64,000 nucleotides of DNA. It comes from Bacillota bacterium. GTDB taxonomy: Bacteria > Bacillota > Clostridia > Oscillospirales > Oscillospiraceae. This document shows, in pieces, positions 1 to 7,511 of this stretch (position 1 is the first letter of the stretch; each line of letters starts with the position of its first letter). Under the pieces are notes generated by a model. The model did no database searches, was not told where the DNA came from, and saw only the letters and a list, made by a program, of their open reading frames with translations. The translations under genes were made by a program, and so were the position numbers. The DNA lies in contig JAEWRY010000001.1 of NCBI GenBank assembly GCA_023459875.1, positions 1-64,000 on the forward strand, given 5' to 3'.

Positions 1-599
1 GGAACCAGCGTATCCCGCAGCCGGATGTGGTCTTTCTCGGTGAAACCGTCCTCGCCGACGTTTTTGTAGTAGCCCTCGGTGCCATGGTAGGGCGGGTCAA
101 TATAGAAAAAGCTCACCGGCGAATCAAAATGCCGAATGAGCCTTTCACAGTCCTGATTTTCGATGACCACCTTTGCCAGGCGCCGGTGAGCCTGCTCGAT
201 CAGCGGAAAGTCTGACCACATATCATGGCTGCGGCTTCCATAGCTGGTGAGACCGGAGGCATAGGAATAGCGGATGATCTGATAAAACCACGCCGCTTTC
301 TGAATTTCGGTTGCAGGACTGCCTCGCTCGAGGGCCGCTTTTATGAGATCAAAATCCTCACGGGAATTGAGTCCATATTTGAGTGCCGTTATCAACGCCT
401 GGGGCTGATCCCGTACGCAGCGGTAAAGATTAGTCAAAAGCCCGTTGAAATCGTTGTAGACCTCAAAATCATTGCCGGGCGGCTTATGAAACAACACCCA
501 GCCGCCACCTCCGAATACCTCGATATATTTCTCGTAATACAGCGGAAAGCGCTGGAGAATCACATCCCGCAGCGCTTTCTTTCCGCCGATCCAGCTCAT
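1..599 (-). CDS. DNA adenine methylase (Dam/D12 class), 3' end outside window
   Basis: Transfers a methyl group from SAM to adenine N6 in DNA. The 199 visible residues start MSWIGGKKALR. They carry the SAM-binding motif FGGGGW at residues 29-34 and the catalytic DPPY at 168-171, which are the signature of the D12/Dam family. The gene runs off the left edge, so the C-terminus is unseen. The ATG at 599 lies 9 bp after the stop of the winged-helix gene, so the two are probably co-transcribed. No restriction endonuclease is visible. As an orphan methylase on a mobile element it probably protects the element from host restriction, which is an inference. Family assignment is firm; target specificity cannot be read. 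Confidence 0.9.
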   Translation of the reverse strand, partial: MSWIGGKKALRDVILQRFPLYYEKYIEVFGGGGWVLFHKPPGNDFEVYNDFNGLLTNLYRCVRDQPQALITALKYGLNSREDFDLIKAALERGSPATEIQKAAWFYQIIRYSYASGLTSYGSRSHDMWSDFPLIEQAHRRLAKVVIENQDCERLIRHFDSPVSFFYIDPPYHGTEGYYKNVGEDGFTEKDHIRLRDTLV

Positions 600-607
600 A
601 AAACTGT

Positions 608-940
608 TCAGAGCCCATCACCTCCGTTCAGCGGAAGACGGGTCTGGGCTGTATCGAAATGCTCCAGCGATTTTTCCAGACCGCAGATGGCGGCGCTGAT
701 ACCGGAAATGCGGCGTTTCATGTGAGCAATGGTGCGGCGGACCTCCTGTTCCGTCTCGGCATAGTAGTAGCCGTTTTCGCCGCTGGCGATGGGAACACCC
801 TCTCGGCGAAGGGTGTTGATCTGTTTGCGCAGTGCCGCGCCTTTGACGTCGAAGGCAGATTCCAACTCCCGACTTGTCGCGGCATATTGCTCTCCGGCAT
901 GAAAGATTTCCAGGTATCCGATAAGTCTATCTTTCTGCAT
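608..940 (-). CDS. winged-helix DNA-binding protein of a mobile element
   Basis: A 110-residue protein. Residues about 20-65 look like a helix-turn-helix/wing: a TSRELESAF helix, a recognition-like ALRKQINTLRREG helix, and a GENGYYYAE beta hairpin. Residues about 65-100 form a basic, then amphipathic helix. A strong AGGAGG site sits just before the ATG at 940. It directly precedes the adenine methylase gene and probably shares its transcript. Likely a small regulator of the element; its operator is unknown. The fold call rests on pattern recognition and not on a search. Confidence 0.7.
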   Translation of the reverse strand: MQKDRLIGYLEIFHAGEQYAATSRELESAFDVKGAALRKQINTLRREGVPIASGENGYYYAETEQEVRRTIAHMKRRISGISAAICGLEKSLEHFDTAQTRLPLNGGDGL

Positions 941-981
941 TGCTCCTCCTTTCCGGGGGTGTTTTCCCGAAAAAGAGCGTA

Positions 982-1020
982 AAAAAAGAAGGGCCGTCGT
1001 CCTTTTCGGAAAAACGGCCT
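982..1020 (-). terminator. intrinsic terminator of the 1041-1223 gene
   Basis: On the minus strand AGGCCGT (complement of 1014-1020) pairs with ACGGCCC (complement of about 992-998) and is followed by TTCTTTTTTT. It lies directly after the stop of the small gene ending at 1041. Confidence 0.7.
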
Positions 1021-1040
1021 ATGCTATGTAATTACACTAT

Positions 1041-1223
1041 TTACTTCTGCGTTTTCTGATATGGTGAATCTGGGTCTTCATAGAATTGGCGAGCCTCCTC
1101 AATGGTAACCTGCTGCGTATTTTGCTTATCACACCAGAGAAGCAGGTCAAGGATGCCTCCATTGTTACCGTAACGGTCCCCACGCTTGGAGATGGCGTTA
1201 AGATATTCACTCAACGTTTTCAT
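1041..1223 (-). CDS. small hypothetical protein (60 aa)
   Basis: I do not recognise it. It is a soluble, charged 60-residue protein starting MKTLSEYLNAI, with no membrane segment or cysteine motif. A GAAGGAAGAG site precedes the ATG. It is followed by a clear intrinsic terminator at 982-1020, which supports a real transcribed gene. It lies between the winged-helix gene and the 1278-1496 gene in the minus-strand accessory block. Confidence 0.55.
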   Translation of the reverse strand: MKTLSEYLNAISKRGDRYGNNGGILDLLLWCDKQNTQQVTIEEARQFYEDPDSPYQKTQK

Positions 1224-1277
1224 GGTTCAATTACTCTTCCTTCGGATTGATGCTGCTTACAGAGACGGCAGAAGTCA

Positions 1278-1496
1278 TTATTTCTTCAGGTTTATATCTG
1301 TTTCAATGGCGCTCTCGCTGATGTCATTCTTGTGTACGATCTGAAATATCTTTTGCGGCTGGGGCGGATTGCCGCCTGCCGCTTTCCACCCGGCAAGAAA
1401 GGCGATGCGCACCATGGCGAACAGTGCGTTTTCCGCCTGATCGTATTCCCGACGGTCAATGAAATCACTGAACGCCTTTTCAAAATCGTTATTCAT
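1278..1496 (-). CDS. small hypothetical protein (72 aa), divergent from XRE repressor
   Basis: I do not recognise the family. The 72 residues begin MNNDFEKAFSDF and contain one weakly hydrophobic helix (ALFAMVRIAFLAGWKAA, residues 24-40) and a charged C-terminus. It is the first minus-strand gene facing the XRE repressor at 1645, and the palindromic operators at 1517-1629 lie in the shared promoter region. That arrangement suggests the repressor controls it, together with the gene at 1041-1223. Confidence 0.55.
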   Translation of the reverse strand: MNNDFEKAFSDFIDRREYDQAENALFAMVRIAFLAGWKAAGGNPPQPQKIFQIVHKNDISESAIETDINLKK

Positions 1497-1516
1497 TGTG
1501 AGATAACACCTCTGTC

Positions 1517-1540
1517 ATTAATACGGTATTCCGTATTAAT
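1517..1540. promoter_or_regulatory. operator 1 of the divergent XRE promoter region
   Basis: Perfect palindrome: ATTAATACGG (1517-1526), spacer TATT, then CCGTATTAAT (1531-1540). Its core TACGG-N4-CCGTA recurs at 1571-1584 and 1616-1629. It is probably the main site of the repressor encoded at 1645. Confidence 0.7.
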
Positions 1541-1570
1541 GACATTTTATCACACTTTTCTTGTAAAGTC

Positions 1571-1584
1571 TACGGAATTCCGAA
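1571..1584. promoter_or_regulatory. operator 2 (TACGGAATTCCGAA)
   Basis: Near-perfect palindrome matching the core of operator 1, with one asymmetric base. Its centre is about 49 bp from operator 1 and 45 bp from operator 3. Confidence 0.6.
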
Positions 1585-1615
1585 TGTAATTTTTGCGCGT
1601 ATAGCAGATAATAAA

Positions 1616-1629
1616 TTCGGAATACCGTA
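1616..1629. promoter_or_regulatory. operator 3 (TTCGGAATACCGTA)
   Basis: Third copy of the TWCGGNATWCCGWA palindrome. It sits just upstream of the ribosome site of the XRE gene, so it suits autorepression. Confidence 0.6.
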
Positions 1630-1644
1630 GGTGGAGGTGAAAAC

Positions 1645-1887
1645 ATGGATAACAGCACACTAATCTCGCAGCGCATCTTGGAACTGTGCCGCGAGAGGAA
1701 TATAACGGTTGGAAAGTTGTGCAGCACAGCGGGGACGACGGCGTCGACTGTCCATGATATTGTGGCCGGGGTAACGAAGAATCCGCGTGTTTTCACACTT
1801 AAAAGGCTATGCGATGCACTCGGAATTACACTTTCTGAGTTTTTTGATACGCCCGAATTTAATAGCATGAATGTTGAACCGGATTAA
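1645..1887 (+). CDS. XRE-family helix-turn-helix repressor
   Basis: An 80-residue, single-domain Cro/C1-type HTH protein. Helices 2-3 (ITVGKLCSTAG, then ASTVHDIVAG, residues about 20-42) form the DNA-reading motif, and RLCDALGITLSEFF (about 55-68) is the usual last helix of this fold. A GGTGGAGG ribosome site precedes the ATG. There is no effector or protease domain. Three palindromes lie between this gene and the divergent gene starting at 1496. It is probably an autoregulating switch for the adjacent accessory genes. Family certain, target inferred from position. Confidence 0.85.
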   Translation: MDNSTLISQRILELCRERNITVGKLCSTAGTTASTVHDIVAGVTKNPRVFTLKRLCDALGITLSEFFDTPEFNSMNVEPD

Positions 1888-1914
1888 AGAGCTTGCCGTC
1901 AGGCGGATATTTTC

Positions 1915-2907
1915 TTATGTCATAGCCATTTCGGAAAAAGTCTGTCCCACCTTTCCAACATAGGCGCTTTCATCGCGTGTCAGCAGGAAACCGCGCCGCT
2001 CCAGCAGAGCTGCGGCATATTCCTCATAGTGAAAGCTGGCCGCAACCGATTCAGGCAGGGCAACGCCCTGCTTTTTTAGCTCCTGCTCCGCATATTCCCG
2101 CAGGGAAACGTCGGGGATGATCTCATAGCGATTTAGGCTTTCGGCGATGTCCAGCGCCTCCGCAAGCGTGCGGCAGTCCTCGTACTCCAGCGCGCCGGCG
2201 TACAGCTCCATAAAATTCTGCATGCCCTGGCCACGCTCGTCCAAGACAAAGCCCAGATTTTGCCCGTCGTAGACGAGGTCGGAAGCGCGGTCATACTGCT
2301 CCGTCAAGTCGCCGACCTCCGGCAAAATACACCGTGCCTCCAGCAGCGTGCATTCGTCCACGCCCCTGACACCCAACTCGTCCAGCGTTATTCGCATTTC
2401 GTCCGGCCTGTTATCGTTTGCGTCCTCATAGTCCGGCAGCCGGAGCCACACGCCGTCGGGACAGCGTTCCGACGCCAGTTTCACCTTTACGCTCCAGCCG
2501 TCGTCCACGCAAGCGGCAAGATTTGTGCCGTCGTAGCGGGTTGCGGGCCCCTGATAGGAATACTCTACATAGCAGTTGCCGATAAAAACGCCGGGATGCT
2601 CGTCCTCATAATTCTTGCCCAGCTGTTCCAGATCAATGTAGTCGCCAAGCTCCTGCGAGAGCTGCGCGTCATAACGGAGACAGAACCGTCCCAGCGCCTC
2701 ATAACTTCCGGCCGGGTAGCATACCTCGTAATCGGACATGGACTGAAAAATGTTGATGACATCTCTGGCGTCGCAAGCAGGTTTACCCATCAGAGCCGCG
2801 CTGAGAATGAGCGATTCCTTGACCGACAGCGTTTCCATCCGCTCCCGCAGCCACATCATTTCCTGCGGTGTAGAGGGAAGCCGGTTCAGCGCTTCAAATG
2901 TTTTCAT
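1915..2907 (-). CDS. ArdA-like antirestriction protein, multi-module (330 aa)
   Basis: ArdA proteins are acidic mimics of B-form DNA that inhibit type I restriction enzymes. This protein is strongly acidic. It shows two ArdA-like ends: one around residues 85-115 (ELGDYIDLEQLGKNYE followed by a glycine-rich turn), and a second near the C-terminus (about 285-315, SFHYEEYAAALLERRGFLL). Each follows a helical stretch of the EALN/ALDIA type. Ordinary ArdA is about 165 residues, so this is roughly two modules in tandem. The ATG at 2907 overlaps the stop of the 2908-4023 gene, so translation is coupled. The call rests on remembered Tn916 Orf18 patterns (GELNRL, NYIDYQAYGRDL). Confidence 0.65.
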   Translation of the reverse strand: MKTFEALNRLPSTPQEMMWLRERMETLSVKESLILSAALMGKPACDARDVINIFQSMSDYEVCYPAGSYEALGRFCLRYDAQLSQELGDYIDLEQLGKNYEDEHPGVFIGNCYVEYSYQGPATRYDGTNLAACVDDGWSVKVKLASERCPDGVWLRLPDYEDANDNRPDEMRITLDELGVRGVDECTLLEARCILPEVGDLTEQYDRASDLVYDGQNLGFVLDERGQGMQNFMELYAGALEYEDCRTLAEALDIAESLNRYEIIPDVSLREYAEQELKKQGVALPESVAASFHYEEYAAALLERRGFLLTRDESAYVGKVGQTFSEMAMT

Positions 2908-4023
2908 TTACAGCATCTCCATTCCGCCCTGCGCGGACTTCTGAAACGTCGCCGCCATGGGCTGAAAATCATCGCGATCCATACGTCCGTAAGGGGTAAT
3001 CACGGCATTATCCTGTTCCAGCAGATCCCTGCCGTACGCAGGCAGATTCATATACCGTTGCAGCCGTTCCACATCCTTGCCGTCTACCATGAAATTCAGC
3101 TCCGCCAATGCCGCGCTCTCCGGGCTGGAGATTTTTGTATCCAGCATATAGTGATCCAGATTGTCCAGCAAAGATACGGCGCTTTGAAGGTCGCCGCATT
3201 CCGTTGCGGTAAGAACGGCCTTATACCGGAGTATTTCTTTTCTGGTCATAGTAGACAATTTCTCCGCGAATCCGTTAAGTATTTCAATGTCTTTTACGCT
3301 GTCCAACGCCCCCGAAAGCAGCGGTATCCGACAGTCCAGACAGCAGCGCGGCTGGGTATGGGGCAGTGCGGTCTGCGGCAATTCCAGAAAACCACCGTCT
3401 GTCAACTCCATCAGGATCTGATAATCGGGCTGCTTCAGCGTCAGGTCCAGGGTCTGAAATGCCTCATTCAGTTCCGTATGCTGTACCACATAGCCCTGTT
3501 TAGTGAACACACCGCATTCGCCGATTCGGGCCTCGCGCCCGATTCTTTCAAAGTCCAGCAGTTCAAATACCTTATCCGGAAGATGTTCAACCTCCGGCAC
3601 AAAGCCGTTCTCGGCGTAGAATCTGCCGAGTTGGGAATCGTTCAGCGCATCTGTCACATGGCAGCAGTCCGTGCTGTAGGCGAGGTCAATGAGCCGCGAC
3701 ATGGGAATGAACCCCTGCTTTTTATTGACCTCCATCTGCACAAGGCCCTCGAAGGAAACCTGTTGCCGCTCGTCCAGCTCTGAGAGCTTCTGCGCCAAGG
3801 CGTTGAGCTCGTAGAAACTGGCGTCACCGGAGAGCAGAGGTGCCAATTCCTCAAAATCATAGTATTCATTGATCTGCAGATAGGGCGCTTCGCCCTCGTC
3901 CAGCCGCAGCTTGTCCAGCGCGTCCAGCAGCTCATAGGGCGAAGCGGGCAGATCCAGATCCGCATACGCCTCGCTATACGGCGTGTTGGCTCTGGCAAGG
4001 TACACATTAAGAATCTTACGCAA
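2908..4023 (-). CDS. ArdA-like antirestriction protein, multi-module (371 aa)
   Basis: The clearest ArdA relative here. Residues about 65-190 run ELNALAQKLSEL, then LIDLAYSTDCCHV, then KVFELLDFERIGREAR and a GVFTKQGYV strand. That is the same order as the ELNRL, HSDCDD and NYIDYQAYGRDL elements of Tn916 ArdA. A second half (about 265-340, EILNGFAEKLSTM, then SLLDNLDHYML) repeats the helical part. The start is a TTG at 4023 with GGGAGG 8 bp upstream, overlapping the stop of the DUF4314 gene. Predicted role: decoy for type I restriction during conjugal entry. Confidence 0.72.
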   Translation of the reverse strand: MRKILNVYLARANTPYSEAYADLDLPASPYELLDALDKLRLDEGEAPYLQINEYYDFEELAPLLSGDASFYELNALAQKLSELDERQQVSFEGLVQMEVNKKQGFIPMSRLIDLAYSTDCCHVTDALNDSQLGRFYAENGFVPEVEHLPDKVFELLDFERIGREARIGECGVFTKQGYVVQHTELNEAFQTLDLTLKQPDYQILMELTDGGFLELPQTALPHTQPRCCLDCRIPLLSGALDSVKDIEILNGFAEKLSTMTRKEILRYKAVLTATECGDLQSAVSLLDNLDHYMLDTKISSPESAALAELNFMVDGKDVERLQRYMNLPAYGRDLLEQDNAVITPYGRMDRDDFQPMAATFQKSAQGGMEML

Positions 4024-4999
4024 GGGTCATTCCTCCCATCTTCGGTCCTTCCGGTTCATAGGCTTTCGGGTCCGCGCCGGGGACGTTCCACCCGTGCATG
4101 CTGCCGCACTCCATAGCCTGCCGCTGGGCCGCCGTCACGCCGAGGCGTTCGTTGTTGTAGTCGGCCAGTTCCTTATTTTTCTCTCTGCTGTCAGTGCTCC
4201 AGTCGCTTTTGTAGTAGCCGCTCTCACCGCGCTTGATGCAGATGAGAGCGCCGGTGTCGGGCAGCGTGGAGAAGCACAGCTCCGGCAGCCCTTCCGCCAG
4301 TTTTGGGACGAAGCATTCCTGCTCGGTTCGGATGTTCCAGCTGCCCTCGCTGCTCCAGAGATGGGCGTAGAGCTCGCGGTCGCCGACTTTGATTTCTCTT
4401 TGCTCAAAGCCCTCGCCGAAGCCATCGCTGGCCTGCCCAGAGATGTACTCCTTCAGCGTGTACAGCTCCTTCGGCGTCAGCTCGCCGGTCACCTGACATT
4501 CCGCCACACCCCAGAGACTGCCGTCCCGCACCTCGGCGGTGAAATCACAGGACTTGACTTTCTGCTCCACGCTGTCGTTTTTATCGTAATAGTACATGAG
4601 GCCGCGTTCCGTTTCGGTGGACAGCCGCTCCCGCATCAGCGCGGCGACAATGTGGTCCGCATAGCCCGCTGCCGTATGGTTGTCCAGCACCGTGGGCTCG
4701 TCCTCGGTGTCGCCCCATTCATTTTTCTCGTAGCAGTCCACGGTCATGGGCATATACAGCTTGAGGAGACGCGTTTCGGACGGCAGGACGGTGAAGCTGT
4801 CCTCGCCGATGACCAGCCCGAGGCCGCTGCCGTTGTCCCACTTCACATGGAATGTTCCGATGCCGTCAATGCAGTCCAGCGTCCCCATCGTCCCCGGCTC
4901 CATGGGGTGGTACGGGTCTTTCATTTCCCGAAGTCTAATGCGGCTGCCTACGGGGAACTGATCCCGCAGGAATGACAGCCATTTATTCGAAATCGCCAT
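4016..4999 (-). CDS. DUF4314-domain mobile-element protein
   Basis: The N-terminal 60 residues match the DUF4314 pattern: GSRIRLREMKDPYHPMEPGTMGTL followed by GTFHVKWDNGSGLGLV, a small SH3-like beta barrel. Residues about 85-215 form a middle domain and the remaining C-terminal third carries an acidic-aromatic segment. The function of DUF4314 is unknown; it is frequent in conjugative elements of Firmicutes. I chose the ATG at 4999 because GGAGG lies 8 bp upstream. An in-frame TTG at 5014 would overlap that site. The gene overlaps both neighbours by a few bases, so it is part of a tightly coupled minus-strand operon. Confidence 0.7.
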   Translation of the reverse strand: MAISNKWLSFLRDQFPVGSRIRLREMKDPYHPMEPGTMGTLDCIDGIGTFHVKWDNGSGLGLVIGEDSFTVLPSETRLLKLYMPMTVDCYEKNEWGDTEDEPTVLDNHTAAGYADHIVAALMRERLSTETERGLMYYYDKNDSVEQKVKSCDFTAEVRDGSLWGVAECQVTGELTPKELYTLKEYISGQASDGFGEGFEQREIKVGDRELYAHLWSSEGSWNIRTEQECFVPKLAEGLPELCFSTLPDTGALICIKRGESGYYKSDWSTDSREKNKELADYNNERLGVTAAQRQAMECGSMHGWNVPGADPKAYEPEGPKMGGMTLA

Positions 5000-5000
5000 T

Positions 5001-6344
5001 TTACATACCTCCAAAAGTCATTTCTGAACCGATTGGTTCCAGTCCCGCGATGCTGAGTTGCAATCGCGCGTCCGCTTCCTGTACGGTGCTGTCTGCGGCG
5101 AATCGGGGATTGTCCCGCCAACCCTCGTCCAGATGGGTTTCCCCGTCCTGGGCGATTACCAGATAGACGGTGGCGACGTCATCCTTAGTGACGCACAGGC
5201 GCTTGCTGTCGCAGGTAAGGCCGTTGAAGCGGTCGATTGCCCCAGTGAGGGAATCGGTGTCATGCCGAGTTTCACCCTCGCAGGCGAAGTTCTCCACCAC
5301 GAACCAGCAGTAGCTGTGGGGCAGATTCGGATTCTCCGCGTTTTTAAGCACCTCGCGGCCACGCTGCGTCAGGCCGTAATCCTCCAGCGGACGCGGGTTT
5401 TCCTCGCCGAACAGATCGTAGAGAATATCGTCCGCGCCTTTTCGGACGGTGGGATCATCCGTCAGCACCTCGTACCGAAAGCCGGAAGTGGGCTTGTATG
5501 GCAGCTCGTCACGGATGACCTGCAAAAAGATGGACGGATCGGTGTAGGCCAGCGTTTCACCGCTGGCAAAGCTGACCTTGCCGATGACGGGCGGCTCCTG
5601 CCGTAGCTCCTGCCGGCGCTTATCAAAGCAGGTCAGATACGCCTGATAGTCTCCGGGCTTGGGATTGCAGCGCAGGCAATAGCGGTAGTTCTCGGTTTCC
5701 GCCACATAGCCGTACTGGCCGGAATCCTTGCATAGCTCCCCGCCGTGATCGTAACAGTAGTTGGACATGGAGGACAGGTCCTTCAGAACGGTTTTTCGCA
5801 GTTCATCCACCACCCCGCCCAGCTCCCGCTTGAACTCGGGCGAATTGAGGGTTTCGTCGCTGCGGGGCCACCAGGTGTGCCAAAATTCTTTTCCGCCGTG
5901 GCCAAAGTCCATGCGGACATGACCGATGCAGCCAAGTTCCGCGTCTTTCTCCGGCGTCATGGCATAAAAAAGGCCCGCCTCTGATACAGAAGCGGGTCGA
6001 AGCACATATTTTCTTGGATCATTGGGATAGTTGAGGCCGCGCACCTCGCAGAATTCTTTGAGGGAATACCGCTCTCCGAGAAAGTCCAATCGACCTTTCA
6101 GGGAACGGTAGCCTGATTTTGGGATCGTGACCGGCTCGTGGGTCAAAATGGTTCCGGCGTGGTTGACGGTGACATTGACTTCTACCGTCACCGGCTCGCT
6201 GGGATTCGTGTCGCTGCCGCGGAGGTCGTAGCAGTACCAACCTTTCGGTATCGTGTCGGTCTGAATGCGGTTTTCGGTGAGCAGCGCTGGCTTGCCGAAC
6301 AGCTCAATATACTCGAAGCTTTCATCGTAGGCGTTTACGCGCAT
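5001..6344 (-). CDS. LPD28-like large polyvalent protein of a conjugative element (447 aa)
   Basis: The N-terminus (SFEYIELFGKPALLT, then PKGWYCYDLRGSD) matches the LPD28 domain, one of the large-polyvalent-protein-associated domains of phages and conjugative elements. A possible metal site is present, with spaced cysteines around residues 200-230 (a YCYDHGGELC segment, then YCLRC). The rest is unrecognised. AAAGGAG is 9 bp from the ATG at 6344; the ATG at 6353 lies directly on it and is unlikely. It is the first gene of the minus-strand run ending at 1915. Biochemical role unknown. Confidence 0.6.
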   Translation of the reverse strand: MRVNAYDESFEYIELFGKPALLTENRIQTDTIPKGWYCYDLRGSDTNPSEPVTVEVNVTVNHAGTILTHEPVTIPKSGYRSLKGRLDFLGERYSLKEFCEVRGLNYPNDPRKYVLRPASVSEAGLFYAMTPEKDAELGCIGHVRMDFGHGGKEFWHTWWPRSDETLNSPEFKRELGGVVDELRKTVLKDLSSMSNYCYDHGGELCKDSGQYGYVAETENYRYCLRCNPKPGDYQAYLTCFDKRRQELRQEPPVIGKVSFASGETLAYTDPSIFLQVIRDELPYKPTSGFRYEVLTDDPTVRKGADDILYDLFGEENPRPLEDYGLTQRGREVLKNAENPNLPHSYCWFVVENFACEGETRHDTDSLTGAIDRFNGLTCDSKRLCVTKDDVATVYLVIAQDGETHLDEGWRDNPRFAADSTVQEADARLQLSIAGLEPIGSEMTFGGM

Positions 6345-6413
6345 GGGTTTCATCTCCTTTGTGTTTTATAGCTACACAACATACCACAGCGTGGCGGCAA
6401 TAGCTATTGATTC

Positions 6414-6442
6414 TTGCACGGGTAGGGTACAAATGTTATACT
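6414..6442 (+). promoter_or_regulatory. sigma-A-type promoter of the MBL-fold gene
   Basis: TTGCAC (6414-6419) and TATACT (6437-6442) with a 17-bp spacer, 53 bp before the hydrolase start. Confidence 0.7.
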
Positions 6443-6495
6443 GAAGTCACAGACAAATCGGAATTTGCCAAGGTAGTAGAAAAGAGTGCTTAGAA

Positions 6496-7257
6496 ATGAA
6501 GCCATGGTTTACGATAGAAAAAATTGATGACAGCACACATATTATAAGCGAATATCGCCATTGGGAAGAAACGCATTGCTATCTCCTTGAAGGCGATGAC
6601 CGCGCATTACTGATTGACACGGGGCTTGGCATCTGCGATATTTCAGCGGAGGTCAAAAAGCTGACAGACAAGCCCGTAACGGCAGTTGCGACGCACATTC
6701 ACTGGGATCATATCGGTGGGCATAAATACTTCCCTGATTTTTATGCACATGAGGCAGAACTGAATTGGCTGAACGGCGAATTCCCGTTAAATATGGAAAC
6801 GATTCGCGGAATGGTCATTGACCGCTGTGATTTGCCGGAGGGATACAATGTCAGCACCTATAAGTTTTTTCAGGGAAACCCAACACGCCTCCTTCACGAT
6901 GGTGATACGATAGATGTTGGTGGAAGAACAGTAACGGTACTCCATACGCCTGGGCATTCACCCGGTCATATGTGCTTTTGGGAAGCTGAAACCGGTTATC
7001 TTTTTACCGGAGATCTTGTTTACAAGGACACGCTTTTTGCGTATTATCCGTCAACCGACCCGAAAGCTTATCTGAAAAGCCTTGAAAAGATTGCCGCACT
7101 GTCGGCAAAACGGATTTTTCCGGCACATCATACTCTGGATATACAGCCTGAAATACTCATTCGTATGCGTGACGCCTTTCGTCAGCTTGACACTGAAGGG
7201 AAATTGCATCACGGGAGCGGCACTTTTGATTATGATGACTGGGCTGTGTGGCTGTAA
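6496..7257 (+). CDS. MBL-fold metallo-hydrolase
   Basis: Metallo-beta-lactamase-fold hydrolase of 253 residues. Zinc ligands are all visible: THIHWDH at residues 66-72, TPGH at 151-154, TGD at 171-173 and PAHH at 209-212. There is no signal peptide, so it is cytoplasmic. The substrate could be a thioester, lactone or phosphoester and cannot be read from sequence. It has its own promoter (6414-6442) and lies on the opposite strand to the antirestriction genes on both sides. This suggests an independent cargo cassette shared with the small gene at 7313. The ribosome site is weak. Confidence 0.88.
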   Translation: MKPWFTIEKIDDSTHIISEYRHWEETHCYLLEGDDRALLIDTGLGICDISAEVKKLTDKPVTAVATHIHWDHIGGHKYFPDFYAHEAELNWLNGEFPLNMETIRGMVIDRCDLPEGYNVSTYKFFQGNPTRLLHDGDTIDVGGRTVTVLHTPGHSPGHMCFWEAETGYLFTGDLVYKDTLFAYYPSTDPKAYLKSLEKIAALSAKRIFPAHHTLDIQPEILIRMRDAFRQLDTEGKLHHGSGTFDYDDWAVWL

Positions 7258-7312
7258 TCTACCCATTACAAATTCCGTTTTGCGAGCAGATTACCAAGGA
7301 AGGAAATACGCC

Positions 7313-7486
7313 TTGAATCATGATCTGAAATTCATAAAACAAGCGCCGCTGACCAACGTGGACTTATACCGCCGTCAGATGGCCATGCTGAAGAGCTTTC
7401 TCGAACACGGAGCCATCTCGCCGGAGCAGTACCGCACCAGTGCCGATGGCTTAACCCGAAAAATGCATTTACAGCCGAAGGATTGA
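7313..7486 (+). CDS. SHOCT-like small protein (57 aa)
   Basis: Starts at a TTG with AAGGAAGG 9 bp upstream; no in-frame ATG gives a credible start. The C-terminal half, MLKSFLEHGAISPEQY followed by a basic helix, matches the SHOCT pattern (short C-terminal domain: LxxLLExGxISxEEF). SHOCT domains are short helical oligomerisation modules, often attached to larger proteins; here it stands nearly alone. It follows the MBL-fold gene by 55 bp, and its stop codon lies inside the loop of the terminator at 7472-7497. Likely co-transcribed; role unknown. Confidence 0.6.
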   Translation: MNHDLKFIKQAPLTNVDLYRRQMAMLKSFLEHGAISPEQYRTSADGLTRKMHLQPKD

Positions 7487-7500
7487 TCCTTCGGCTGTTT
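7472..7500 (+). terminator. intrinsic terminator after the MBL/SHOCT cassette
   Basis: CAGCCGAAGGAT (7472-7483) pairs with ATCCTTCGGCTG (7486-7497), followed by TTTCTTT. The stop codon of the SHOCT-like gene (7484-7486) is within it. Confidence 0.85.
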
Positions 7501-7511
7501 CTTTGCCCGTA

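Noticed and set aside
2260..3783. 507-codon open frame on the plus strand
   Set aside because: Lies antisense to two ArdA-like genes, has no ribosome site and an unnatural His/Arg/Gln-rich composition. It is a shadow of the minus-strand genes.
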